A stretch of DNA of 64,000 bases from the NCBI RefSeq assembly GCF_016598535.1, contig NZ_CP066779.1, positions 496,001 to 560,000 of the forward strand, read 5' to 3'. The stretch is from Rhodococcus sp. P-2. Its GTDB lineage: Bacteria; Actinomycetota; Actinomycetes; Mycobacteriales; Mycobacteriaceae. Positions 55,612 to 63,987 of this stretch are shown piece by piece. The notes beneath the pieces were generated by a model. That model searched no databases. It saw only the letters and a program-made list of their open reading frames with translations, and was not told the DNA's origin. Made by a program: the position numbers and the translations under genes. Position 1 is the first letter of the stretch. Every line of letters begins with the position of its first letter.

Positions 55612-56415
55612 CTACGTCCCGGAGCGGGCTTTCGGCGGGCGAGGAATGAAGTAACTTGTCCGCTGCTGATACTCGCGATAGCCCGGACGCTGTTCCATGT
55701 GTCGCTCGAGCAACCGCGCTCCGGTGGCGAAGACCAGGAAGTACGTCATGGCGATCGGAGAGAGAACGGTCAACACCCCCGGCCACACGGACGCTGATAC
55801 GAGGAAGATCCCCCACCAGACGCACGCGTCGCCGAAATAATTGGGATGCCGCGTCCACGCCCACAATCCTTGATCCATGATGTGGCCACGGCTGCCCGGA
55901 TCGGATTTGAACTCCTCCATCTGTCGGTCGCCAACCGTCTCGAACGTGACGCCTACTATCCACAGCGCGATACCGAGTACGACAAGAAGTCCGAAGCTGC
56001 CGTTCGATACTGCCGCGACCTGGATCGGCAGGGAGACGAACCACAACGAAATACCCTGCGTGAGATAGATCTTGCGGAGCGCATACAGCGTTCGGCTACC
56101 CGTCGCTCGTCCGAGCATTTCTTCGTACCGCGGATCTTCACCCTTGCCTCGCGATCGGATCGCCATGTGCGTCGCCAACCGCAGACCCCAGATCGCCACC
56201 AGCGCAAGCATCAGCAACCGGCGCCAGAGGTCGCCGGTTCCAACTATCGCGGACACGAGCGCAATCAGAACGAAGCCGGCGCCCCACGACACGTCGACGA
56301 CATTGTGGCGCCCGATCCGTACGCCGATCGTCGCTGTCACTGCCATTCCGACGGCTATCGCCAGCAGACTCGTGAGCGTGACCACTCCGAATGCGCCCCA
56401 GTCGAATCCGTTCAT
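55612..56415 (-). CDS. DUF1295 membrane protein (steroid reductase/isoprenylcysteine methyltransferase-like)
   Basis: 267 residues from ATG 56415, overlapping the preceding methyltransferase stop by four bases (ATGA). Six to seven membrane helices. The C-terminal signature GLWAWTRHPNYFGDACVWWG and FLLERHMEQRPGYREYQQRTSYFIP-type end place it in the 3-oxo-5-alpha-steroid 4-dehydrogenase C-terminal superfamily; these NADPH-reductases or methyltransferases act on lipids. Its M. tuberculosis counterpart Rv0446c sits beside ufaA1. It may complete reduction or modification of a membrane lipid acyl chain (inference). Confidence 0.82.
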   Translation of the reverse strand: MNGFDWGAFGVVTLTSLLAIAVGMAVTATIGVRIGRHNVVDVSWGAGFVLIALVSAIVGTGDLWRRLLMLALVAIWGLRLATHMAIRSRGKGEDPRYEEMLGRATGSRTLYALRKIYLTQGISLWFVSLPIQVAAVSNGSFGLLVVLGIALWIVGVTFETVGDRQMEEFKSDPGSRGHIMDQGLWAWTRHPNYFGDACVWWGIFLVSASVWPGVLTVLSPIAMTYFLVFATGARLLERHMEQRPGYREYQQRTSYFIPRPPKARSGT

Positions 56416-57728
56416 CGCCGCGACACCCACTGCGGGCGAACCGATTCCATACCCGATCGACCGTCACCGTGCGGCCGGACGGACAGAATCTGATCGACGC
56501 CCATCCTGCCGTCCCGAAATGCCATTCCGCCGCCGACGAGGTAGAGGCGCCACACCCGAGCGACCTCGACGCCGACGAGATCCACGACGCGATCCCAGTT
56601 CGATTCAAAGGTCTCGATCCACGCGTCCACGGTCCGCACGTAGTGCTCACGCAGGGCTTGGACGTCACGGACTTCGAGTCCACCTTCCTCGATCATCGCA
56701 ACGGTGCGGCCCACCGGTCTCATGTACATGTCCGGCGCGATGAACGACTCGATGAACGGGCCTCCACCGGGGTGCGCGCCGGTGCGTGACATCTGTTGAA
56801 TCAGCACACGGCCACCGGCAATCACGTTGTCGTGGAGCGCTCTCACGTACGTCGGATAGTTGTCCTCCCCGACGTGCTCACCCATCTCGATCGACGCGAC
56901 CGCATCGAAAGGACCGTCGGGAATCTCTCGATAATCTTGGAGCCGGATCTCGACCCAGTCTTCCAAACCGAGTGCGCGGATCTTCGCGTCGACAAAAGCC
57001 TTCTGCTCCGCCGAGATCGTGATACCGACGACCCGAGCGCCGTACTCCCGCGCCGCGTGCAGGCTCAGCGAGCCCCAGCCACAGCCGACATCGAGAAACC
57101 GCAAGCCTCGCGCTCGATCGAGACCGACCTTGCGGCACACCAGGTCCAGCTTGTCCGTCTGTGAATCTTCGAGTGTGTAGTCCGGTGCATCGGAAGTCCA
57201 ATAGCCCGAGGAGTAGGCCATGTTGTCATCGAGGATCAGTTGGTAGAAATCGTTCGACAAATCGTAGTGGTGCCCGATTGCCGCGCGGTCGCGCGCGAGA
57301 CTGTGCAAGCGACCCTTCACCTGAGCCTGCGACGCCGGTGGAGCCAGAGGTCTCCCGAAAGCACCGAAGGATCGCGCAGCCTTGACTGCACCCAGGACGA
57401 GCGACGGTGTGGGGGTGATCGACCCGAGTCCCCGCTCGGCAGCCACCTTCCACACATGCGTCAGCGCATCGCCGAGATCGCCTTCGACGTCGAGTTCACC
57501 GAGCACATATGCCTGCGCTGCCCCTAACTCTCCGGGATTCCAGAGCAAGCGTCGCAACACGTTCGGGCTGTAGAGCGTCACTTTCGGAGCATCGTCCGGG
57601 CCTGCTGTGCTGCCGTCCCATGCAGTCAACCGCACCGGAAGTTCGCCGCCGACAAGTGGACTGAGGATGTCCGAGAGACGACCCGCAACGCCGGTACCGT
57701 GCGTCGTTCGATCCATCGTGGCAGTCAT
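56412..57728 (-). CDS. Cyclopropane-fatty-acid synthase-type methyltransferase, second copy
   Basis: 438 residues from ATG 57728, which overlaps the preceding CFAS stop by four bases. It methylates unsaturated phospholipid acyl chains. HHYDLSNDFYQLILDDNMAYSSGYW is the substrate-binding block; LRFLDVGCGWGSLSLHAARE is the SAM site; VVGITISAEQKAF and DAVASIEMGEHVG follow. Near the C-terminus the segment VWRLYLVGGGMAFRDG has Gly where E. coli Cfa and mycolate cyclopropane synthases have the catalytic Cys, so methyl (or methylene) addition rather than ring closure is possible. Paralogue of the gene before it. Confidence 0.88.
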   Translation of the reverse strand: MTATMDRTTHGTGVAGRLSDILSPLVGGELPVRLTAWDGSTAGPDDAPKVTLYSPNVLRRLLWNPGELGAAQAYVLGELDVEGDLGDALTHVWKVAAERGLGSITPTPSLVLGAVKAARSFGAFGRPLAPPASQAQVKGRLHSLARDRAAIGHHYDLSNDFYQLILDDNMAYSSGYWTSDAPDYTLEDSQTDKLDLVCRKVGLDRARGLRFLDVGCGWGSLSLHAAREYGARVVGITISAEQKAFVDAKIRALGLEDWVEIRLQDYREIPDGPFDAVASIEMGEHVGEDNYPTYVRALHDNVIAGGRVLIQQMSRTGAHPGGGPFIESFIAPDMYMRPVGRTVAMIEEGGLEVRDVQALREHYVRTVDAWIETFESNWDRVVDLVGVEVARVWRLYLVGGGMAFRDGRMGVDQILSVRPHGDGRSGMESVRPQWVSRR

Positions 57729-59014
57729 CGCTGGTTCCTCCGATCGAGAACAATTTGCTGGACGTCGAGATAACCCGAGCGGAAACCCGCCTCGGAATAG
57801 CAGAGGTAGAAATGCCACATGCGCGCGAACACCGCATCGAATCCGAGCGCGGACGCCTCGTCGGTGCGAGCACTGAAACGCTCGTCCCACAGTCGCAACG
57901 TCTGCGCGTAGTGATCGCCCATCGACATCCGCTCACGCACCCGGAGGGTTGTCATGCGTTCTGTCACATCCTCGATCGCCCGCACCGACGGGAGAAATCC
58001 GCCGGGGAAGATGTACTTGTGCACCCAGGTGTAGGTGTTGCGGGTCGCGAGCATTCGATCGTGCGGCATGGTGATCGCTTGGATCGCTGCGCGTCCACCC
58101 GGCGCCAGCAGGGCGTCGATCGTCTGGAAGTAGCTTCCCCAGTACTGGTGGCCGACAGCCTCGATCATCTCGACCGATACGACGGCGTCGTACTCCCCCT
58201 GTACTTGCCGATAGTCGAGAAGATCGACCTGAACGCGATCTGCCAGTCCCGCAGCGCTTATTCGTTTCGCTGCCAATTCCTGCTGTTCGACCGACAATGT
58301 CACCGAGCGCACCGTTGCTCCGCGCTGGGCTGCTCGTATCGCCAATTCTCCCCAGCCTGTGCCGATTTCGAGCACTCGCGAACCTGGACCGACACCCGCG
58401 CCGTCCAGCAAGCGATCGATCTTCCGATGCTGGGCCGCTGCGAACACGTCCCACGACGGGGTAGCTCCTACCGACAGATCCTCGAAGAGAGCACTGGAAT
58501 ACGTCATGGTGTCGTCGAGGAACAGCTCGAACATCTCGTTCGAGAGGTCGTAGTGCCTGGAGATGTTCGAGCGCGTGTTCTGCGTCGAATTCCGCTCACT
58601 GCGAGGCTGCTTCGGAATGTAGAGGCCTCGTAGCCGCTGCAGGAAGTCAGGAATCAGCGTCGCCACACGGGAGGCGAAGACTTCCAGGACCGCGGTGAGG
58701 TCGGAGGCTTCCCAATCGCCCGCCATGTACGACTCGCCGAATCCGATCAAACCACTGTCACCCACGCGAGCAGCGAAGTCGTCCGGGCGGTGAATGACCA
58801 TCAACGGCGAATCGGGGCTACCGCCACCGGAGAACTCACCGTTGGGCATCTGGACGCGCAGTGGCAAACGCGCTACCGCCTTGTGGAACAGGGCGCGGGC
58901 AACCGGTGATGCAACCCGCACTTTGAGCCCGCTCGGCACTGTGGCGACGCCCGGCCACCGCTCGGTTTCGATCGTGTGAGCGGAAGGTTCGGTGCCGAGA
59001 GTGGTTGTGGTCAT
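57725..59014 (-). CDS. Cyclopropane-fatty-acid synthase-type methyltransferase, UfaA1-like
   Basis: 429 residues from ATG 59014, overlapping the DUF1365 gene by four bases. Contains SRHYDLSNEMFELFLDDTMTYSSALF, SAM site SRVLEIGTGWGELAIRAAQ, VEMIEAVGHQYWGSYF, and PGGFLPSVRAIEDV. The C-terminal MWHFYLCYSEAGFRSGYLD is typical of the UfaA1/COG2230 group found next to DUF1365 and FAD oxidase genes (compare Rv0447c). In mycobacteria UfaA1 is tied to tuberculostearic (10-methyl) acid formation. The Cys normally found in cyclopropane synthases is replaced by Ser by my hand alignment. Confidence 0.9.
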   Translation of the reverse strand: MTTTTLGTEPSAHTIETERWPGVATVPSGLKVRVASPVARALFHKAVARLPLRVQMPNGEFSGGGSPDSPLMVIHRPDDFAARVGDSGLIGFGESYMAGDWEASDLTAVLEVFASRVATLIPDFLQRLRGLYIPKQPRSERNSTQNTRSNISRHYDLSNEMFELFLDDTMTYSSALFEDLSVGATPSWDVFAAAQHRKIDRLLDGAGVGPGSRVLEIGTGWGELAIRAAQRGATVRSVTLSVEQQELAAKRISAAGLADRVQVDLLDYRQVQGEYDAVVSVEMIEAVGHQYWGSYFQTIDALLAPGGRAAIQAITMPHDRMLATRNTYTWVHKYIFPGGFLPSVRAIEDVTERMTTLRVRERMSMGDHYAQTLRLWDERFSARTDEASALGFDAVFARMWHFYLCYSEAGFRSGYLDVQQIVLDRRNQR

Positions 59015-59766
59015 TGCACTGCCTCCTGCGGGTGATGTTGCGGTCGGGGAACGATGGGTAAGCGCCTGGCCCACAGGCGGATTCCTTGAAATCTGATCTG
59101 CGCGGCGACTCGGAGCGGAGCCAGCGGGATGGCGAGCGCACTGCGGACGATCTCGCGCGTCGTCGCCGGCACACAACGACCGGACACCGTGGCCACGAAT
59201 GGAGCCTTGCCGTCACGGGCCAGAACTATCGAGAGCGCGAGCGCGGTGTCGGGTAGCGGAAGTCGCATCCGGTACTCGCCGTCCAGATCGTTGAACGGAG
59301 AGACGTAGAACTCTTTGGACGTGCGAGCCCCGCCACGTTCATCGGTTTCGAGCAGGTAGCAGTGTCGCTCGCCGTAGGTGTTGTGAACCTCTGCCACGAC
59401 GCACCGCTGAGTGCCGTCGTCGTTCAGACACCAGAACACACTCAGCGGGTTGAACACATGGCCGAGAACACGTGCGTTCGCAAGCATGAGGATGCGGCCG
59501 CCTGCGAACTCCACTCCGTTGGTTGCCAGAAACGTCTCGACGTTGGCACGAATCGATCGAGTGGGGTCGCCGAGGTGATCCCCGGCGTCGAATGTCGCCA
59601 AGGGTCGCAGAGCCTTCGGGAGCTCGGGCAAATCGTCGACGTCGACGAGCCAGCTGTAGCTTCGGTACTCGAACTCGTTGTGCAACGGCTCCGTTCGTAC
59701 GTGACGGATGCTCGTATGAACGATGGACGGCGTGATGGGTGTGGGCGGGGTCAGGGGTGTGGTCAC
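59011..59766 (-). CDS. DUF1365 domain protein
   Basis: 251 residues from GTG 59766, overlapping the FAD oxidase gene stop by four bases (GTGA). IVHTSIRHVRTEPLHNEFEYRSYSWLVDVDDLPELP is the DUF1365 N-terminus, followed by NARVLGHVFNPLSVFWCL and the conserved VHNTYGERHCYLLE and SPFNDLDGEYRMRL blocks. Function is unproven. DUF1365 genes occur almost always with FAD amine-oxidase-like and CFAS-like genes, as here and at Rv0448c. In Rhodobacter a related set is part of the singlet-oxygen response and furan fatty acid chemistry. Confidence 0.88.
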   Translation of the reverse strand: MTTPLTPPTPITPSIVHTSIRHVRTEPLHNEFEYRSYSWLVDVDDLPELPKALRPLATFDAGDHLGDPTRSIRANVETFLATNGVEFAGGRILMLANARVLGHVFNPLSVFWCLNDDGTQRCVVAEVHNTYGERHCYLLETDERGGARTSKEFYVSPFNDLDGEYRMRLPLPDTALALSIVLARDGKAPFVATVSGRCVPATTREIVRSALAIPLAPLRVAAQIRFQGIRLWARRLPIVPRPQHHPQEAVQ

Positions 59767-61043
59767 GGCCACCGACCTCCGACGCGTTCGGCGGCGCGCA
59801 GGCCGGACAGTGCACCGTCCTCGTGGAAGCCCCATCCGTGGTACGCACCGGCAAACGCGAGCACGTCCGAGTCCAACTCGGGAAGCCGCGCTTGAGCGGC
59901 AACGGAGGTGGGTGTGTACTGCGGATGTTCGTAGGTCATCTGATCGATCACCGACTCCGGGGACACCATCTCGTCTCCCCCCAACGTCACTATGTAGCGC
60001 CGACCGGTCTCCGGCAGCCGCTGCAACCTCGTCATGTCATAGCTGACCAGAACGTGATCTGGCTTCGCGTTGCATTCAGGGATGTAGTAGTTCCACGACG
60101 CGCGCGCATTGGTGTTGCCGGGCAGCACATTTTCGTCGGTGTGAAGTTGGGTGTGGTTGACGGAGTAGGGCATTGCGCCGAGGACCTGGGATTCGGCAGG
60201 CGTCGGATCCGCCAAGATCTTCAGCGCTTGCTGCGGATGCGTTGCGACGACAACTGCGTCGAAGGTCTGGATCTGGTCGTCGCCGTCGCGGATGTCGACG
60301 CGATCGTCGAATCGGTGGATGGCGCGAACCGGCGTGTTCAGACGGATATCGCCGATGCTCTTGGCAACCAGGCGAACGTATTCGCCCGATCCACCGGTGA
60401 CTGTTCGCCAGGTCGGCGATCCGGTGACGCTCAGCATTCCGTGGTGATCGAGGAACGAGAACAGGTATCGCGCGGGATATTTCAGCGCCGAGCCGGGATC
60501 ACACGACCAGACTGCCGACACGAGCGGAGTCATGAAGTGAGCGGTGAAGTAGTCGGAGAACCGTCCACTGCGCAGGAACACTCCCAGTGTCTGGTCGGGT
60601 GTCGACGGATCCGTGTTGTCGAGCAAGGCGCGGGCACGGCGATGAAAGCGCTTGACCTCCATCAACATCGACAGAAAACTGCCATTCACCAGCAGCCCCG
60701 GCGTCGGCAGAACGCCGCGCAACCCTTGGCCTCCCGAGTACTCGAGCCCGCAACCCCCACACCTGACCGACATACTCATATCCGATTCCTGCGTAGGCAC
60801 ATCGAGTTCTGCGAACAATCGCAACAATGTCGGGTAGGTGCGATCGTTGTGAACGATGAACCCCGTGTCGATGGCGAGGCTTCGCCCTTCCGGGTCGGTG
60901 ACCGAATGGGTGTCCGCGTGCCCACCGAGCCGTGAATCCGCTTCGTAGAGGGTGACGTCACTGTCCTTACTCAGCACCCACGCCGCTGTCAGACCTGCGA
61001 CCCCACTACCGACGACGGCCACCTTGCGCTTGTCCGAACTCAT
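59763..61043 (-). CDS. FAD-dependent amine-oxidase-like enzyme (COG2907)
   Basis: 426 residues from ATG 61043, which overlaps the hydrolase gene stop by four bases. The dinucleotide-binding GSGVAGLTAAWVLS with VTLYEADSRLGGHADT forms the FAD site; IDTGFIVHNDRTYPTLLRLF, GSAVWSCDPGSALKYPARYLFSF and the C-terminal FAGAYHGWGFHEDGALSGLRAA are typical of the COG2907/Rv0449c family. It probably oxidises or desaturates an acyl chain modified by the CFAS-type enzymes in the same operon; amine oxidation is unlikely from context (inference). Confidence 0.88.
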   Translation of the reverse strand: MSSDKRKVAVVGSGVAGLTAAWVLSKDSDVTLYEADSRLGGHADTHSVTDPEGRSLAIDTGFIVHNDRTYPTLLRLFAELDVPTQESDMSMSVRCGGCGLEYSGGQGLRGVLPTPGLLVNGSFLSMLMEVKRFHRRARALLDNTDPSTPDQTLGVFLRSGRFSDYFTAHFMTPLVSAVWSCDPGSALKYPARYLFSFLDHHGMLSVTGSPTWRTVTGGSGEYVRLVAKSIGDIRLNTPVRAIHRFDDRVDIRDGDDQIQTFDAVVVATHPQQALKILADPTPAESQVLGAMPYSVNHTQLHTDENVLPGNTNARASWNYYIPECNAKPDHVLVSYDMTRLQRLPETGRRYIVTLGGDEMVSPESVIDQMTYEHPQYTPTSVAAQARLPELDSDVLAFAGAYHGWGFHEDGALSGLRAAERVGGRWP

Positions 61044-61672
61044 CGTCGTTCTCCCGTCTTCGTTGCGGTTACCCCGCGTCTGATTTCTGCGACTGCCTCG
61101 GCGACGAGGCGATGCCAGGTCGCCACGCGGCGGAACATGAAGTGGCCTGCGCCGTCGATGCCGATCCATTCAGCGCACTTACCCGACTTCTGCAGTCCGT
61201 CAACTTTCCGACGAGACGCTGCCGGATCGGTCCATGAGTCGGCCGTGCCGTGGAGCACAACCAGTGGTGTGTCCGAACGCAGATTCACCGACGTTCCATC
61301 GGGCCACCACGGCGCCAGCGCAACCACACCGACGACCGCCGGATCGCCACACAGATCGGCGGCGACCCGCCCGCCCATCGAGTGCCCCAGCAAAATCACC
61401 TGAGCTTGTGAATTGCGTTTCGTTATCGCGTCGAGTGCGGCGCGAGCGTCGGCGACCGGACTGCGCTCGGCACCATTCCAACCACGAACCCGATAGCGAG
61501 CCTGCACCGCTTTCACACCGGAGCGGCGAAGCTGAGCGGTGAACGGGCGCATCCGAAGGTTGGACAGATGCCAGGCCCTGGCCGGGCGATGGCTCGAGAC
61601 CTTACCTCCAGGCAGCACGAGCACCACCAGGTGCTGGTCACCGTCCTGCTGTTGCCGTCGGTTGGGCGTCAT
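61040..61672 (-). CDS. Alpha/beta-hydrolase
   Basis: 210 residues from ATG 61672. Nucleophile elbow VILLGHSMGGRVAADL, acid in PLVVLHGTADSWTDP and histidine in GIDGAGHFMFRR form a plausible Ser-Asp-His triad. The overall shape is a dienelactone-hydrolase/esterase-like fold. It is the first gene of a chain of six overlapping genes ending in DUF1295. A lipid or lysophospholipid hydrolase is plausible from context; the sequence does not define the substrate. Divergent from a GNAT gene, 53 bases apart. Confidence 0.82.
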   Translation of the reverse strand: MTPNRRQQQDGDQHLVVLVLPGGKVSSHRPARAWHLSNLRMRPFTAQLRRSGVKAVQARYRVRGWNGAERSPVADARAALDAITKRNSQAQVILLGHSMGGRVAADLCGDPAVVGVVALAPWWPDGTSVNLRSDTPLVVLHGTADSWTDPAASRRKVDGLQKSGKCAEWIGIDGAGHFMFRRVATWHRLVAEAVAEIRRGVTATKTGERR

Positions 61673-61725
61673 GCATGGCATTCGGAGCCGAAAACCATTT
61701 GGATGGGGTTCGTAGAATTTCTTTT

Positions 61726-62541
61726 GTGAATCATGAAGCACTCGTCGGTGACGTCCTCGACGCCATGGACGCCAACTTGGTTTCCCATGCCTGCCACCTG
61801 CATGAACACTTGCCGACTGCATCGGTCACGGTCACTACAGATGTTGTCGTCGCAGACAGCGGCCTCGCCGACGACACGTTCAACATCATCGCTGGTGCTC
61901 GCTTCGCCGTACCTGCCGACGGGCCCGAAGATCGGCGACTGATCGACATCCTCGCCTCGATTCGAGCAACCGGACGTCCGTTCTCCTGGTGGACCGGCCC
62001 CCGCGACAATCCCTCTGACCTCGGGGCTCGCCTGTCCTCCCTCGGCTGTCTGCGCTCCGAGGAAGAACGAGCGATGACGGCGGGACTTGAGGTCGTCCCG
62101 TATCCGACGGCTGTCCCAGAACTCTCCGTTCATCAGGTGACTACCCGTTCTCAGCTCGCCGACTATGCCGCCGTGATGGCCGCCAATTGGTCGCCTCCCT
62201 CAGCCGCAGTTATCGGTTTCTTCGAAGACACCGCCGATGCCGCTCTCGATGAGCGTTCGCGGAGTTCATTCGTCGTGGGGTACGCGAACTCCCAGCCCGT
62301 CGCCGGAGCCGAGGTCCATTTTGCGGCCGGCGTCGCCGGACTGTACGGCGTCGTCACGCTCGAAACGGCTCGCCGACGCGGATTCGGCTCGGCGGTCACC
62401 CTTGCCGCACTCGACATCGCCCGCGAGCGAGGTGCCCGAACCGCCGTACTTCAGGCGTCCAGCGACGGCGCACAGCTCTATCGAAACCTCGGCTTCGAGG
62501 ACGTCGGCACCTACACCGAGTACTCGATCGGCAGCGGTTAG
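61726..62541 (+). CDS. GNAT-family acetyltransferase
   Basis: 271 residues from GTG 61726; the open frame extends back to 61675 without family sequence. The C-terminal half holds the acetyl-CoA binding motif (LETARRRGFGSAVTLAALDIA, Q/RxxGxG/A-type) and AVLQASSDGAQLYRNLGFEDVGTYTEYSIG. The N-terminal half of about 140 residues is a family-specific extension (WWTGPRDNPSDLGARLSSLG). Substrate is unknown. Divergent from the hydrolase gene of the lipid operon; a perfect GC-rich hairpin follows the stop. Confidence 0.85.
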   Translation: MNHEALVGDVLDAMDANLVSHACHLHEHLPTASVTVTTDVVVADSGLADDTFNIIAGARFAVPADGPEDRRLIDILASIRATGRPFSWWTGPRDNPSDLGARLSSLGCLRSEEERAMTAGLEVVPYPTAVPELSVHQVTTRSQLADYAAVMAANWSPPSAAVIGFFEDTADAALDERSRSSFVVGYANSQPVAGAEVHFAAGVAGLYGVVTLETARRRGFGSAVTLAALDIARERGARTAVLQASSDGAQLYRNLGFEDVGTYTEYSIGSG

Positions 62542-62542
62542 A

Positions 62543-62558
62543 CGTCCCCGCGGGGACG
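62543..62558 (+). terminator. Hairpin after the GNAT gene
   Basis: A perfect palindrome CGTCCCCGCGGGGACG begins one base after the stop and is followed by CTTTCGG. The loop is minimal, so the stem may act as an intrinsic terminator or read-through brake before the SOS-box promoter. Confidence 0.55.
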
Positions 62559-62604
62559 CTTTCGGACCCCGTTCGGAAGTGTGTGTCGGCACCCACCTCT
62601 AATA

Positions 62605-62620
62605 TCGAACGTACATTCGA
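62605..62620 (+). promoter_or_regulatory. SOS (LexA) box before the DUF222/HNH gene
   Basis: TCGAAC-GTAC-ATTCGA matches the mycobacterial/actinobacterial SOS box TCGAAC-N4-GTTCGA at 11 of 12 fixed positions. It lies 33 bases upstream of the ATG, where it can overlap the promoter, so the gene is probably induced by DNA damage. Confidence 0.8.
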
Positions 62621-62652
62621 ATTGACGTCGGAGACAGGCCGGGGGGCAAGTC

Positions 62653-63918
62653 ATGAACGCAACACTGATCGACGAAGAAACTCGGAGTTCCACCCGAGAC
62701 GGCGTTGAGCAACTCGGCACGGAAATCTGCGCCCTCGCCGGCCAGATCGCTGCAGCCACCGCCCGATTCCTCACCCTCCTCGCAAAATTCGACGAAGACC
62801 GCGGCTGGACCGGCCCTGGACTTCACTCCTGCGCCCACTGGCTGTCATGGAAGTGCGGAATGAGCCTGCACACCGGCCGCGAATATGTTCGCGTCGCCAA
62901 AGCACTCCGATCATTGCCAGAGATGCGGAAGGCGTTCGAACAAGGCCGCCTGTCGTACTCGAAGGTTCGCGCACTCACCCGAGTCACGACACCTTCGAAC
63001 GAGAAGCAGATGGTTCGGTTCGGCTGCGAGGCGCCCGCAGCCCAGATCGATCGTCTCGCTGCCGGCCTGCGTAAAGCAACCGACAACGAATCCGGCAAAA
63101 CCAAAGCGCCCGCACATCTTCAAGTCCGCTGGCATTGGGACTCGGATACGGGCGAGTTCGTCATCAAAGGACGCCTGCCTGCGCAGGACGGCGCCCGAAT
63201 CCTCGCAGCGTTAGCTCTGGCGGAACGTGAACGCACTCGAACCACCGCCACCGTCCCCGCCGACGAGACAGCCACCAAGAACCCCGTCGGAAACATCGGG
63301 CCGGGCCTCGTCGCAATGGCTGAGCTCGCCACCGCCGCGGCCGCAGACCCCACATCCAAGGCCGCCGCGAACGAAGTTGTGTTCTTCCACGAAGCGGACT
63401 CTGTCCGCATTCCTAGCGGGCCCGCCCTCTCCGAAAACGATGCCGAGGAAGTGCTCTGCAATGCCAAGCTTCGCCTGGGAACAACAAAGGATGGATGCGT
63501 TCTGAATCTGGGCCGGCGGACCCGCGTCGTCAGTGCCAAACAGATGTTGGCATTGAATTACCGCGACGGATGCTGCCGCACACCAGGATGCGGACGGACC
63601 CGCTTCCTGCACGCACATCACGTGAAATTCTGGGGACGCGGCGGCAATACGGACTTGGACAACCTGATCATGCTCTGCGGTACCTGCCACCGCGCGCTGC
63701 ACGACGGCCTGTTCACGATCACTGCACTCGGCGAGCAGAAGTTCGAGTTTCGCTATGCCGACGGCGACGTCATCGACCCAGCACCGCCAACCGAGGGGTT
63801 CGCCGATGACCTATTGCGCGGGGACGTGCCCGACGACGCGATCGTGCCGGCGTGGGGCGGAGAGCCCCTCCACCTCGATCACGCGGTCAGCGTCATCCTC
63901 GACGGCTGGGCCGCGTGA
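62653..63918 (+). CDS. DUF222 + HNH endonuclease (13E12-repeat type)
   Basis: 421 residues. An N-terminal DUF222/13E12 region (HSCAHWLSWKCGMSLHTGREYVRVAKALRSLPEMRKAFEQGRLSYSKVRALTRV is represented by its blocks HWLSWKCGMS and GRLSYSKVRALTR) is followed by a C-terminal HNH nuclease (CCRTPGCGRTRFLHAHHVKF and DNLIMLCGTCHRALHDG, with the paired cysteines and HHxxxW-type histidines). Such proteins are repeated in mycobacterial genomes and several are in the LexA regulon. An SOS box precedes it. It may act in DNA damage-linked cleavage or be a remnant of mobile elements; function is not proven. Confidence 0.9.
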   Translation: MNATLIDEETRSSTRDGVEQLGTEICALAGQIAAATARFLTLLAKFDEDRGWTGPGLHSCAHWLSWKCGMSLHTGREYVRVAKALRSLPEMRKAFEQGRLSYSKVRALTRVTTPSNEKQMVRFGCEAPAAQIDRLAAGLRKATDNESGKTKAPAHLQVRWHWDSDTGEFVIKGRLPAQDGARILAALALAERERTRTTATVPADETATKNPVGNIGPGLVAMAELATAAAADPTSKAAANEVVFFHEADSVRIPSGPALSENDAEEVLCNAKLRLGTTKDGCVLNLGRRTRVVSAKQMLALNYRDGCCRTPGCGRTRFLHAHHVKFWGRGGNTDLDNLIMLCGTCHRALHDGLFTITALGEQKFEFRYADGDVIDPAPPTEGFADDLLRGDVPDDAIVPAWGGEPLHLDHAVSVILDGWAA

Positions 63919-63924
63919 GCAAAC

Positions 63925-63940
63925 ATTGGTCTAGTCCAAT
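63925..63940. promoter_or_regulatory. DasR/GntR-like operator, copy 1
   Basis: ATTGGTCTAGTCCAAT is a near-perfect palindrome that agrees with the DasR dre consensus AGTGGTCTAGACCACT at 13 of 16 positions, including TGGTCTAG. It starts 6 bases after the endonuclease stop, so it probably belongs to a gene to the right of the window. Confidence 0.65.
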
Positions 63941-63987
63941 CTGAATCCGTCGTGAACAATCGGACAACCCTCGCATTCAGATAGTGC

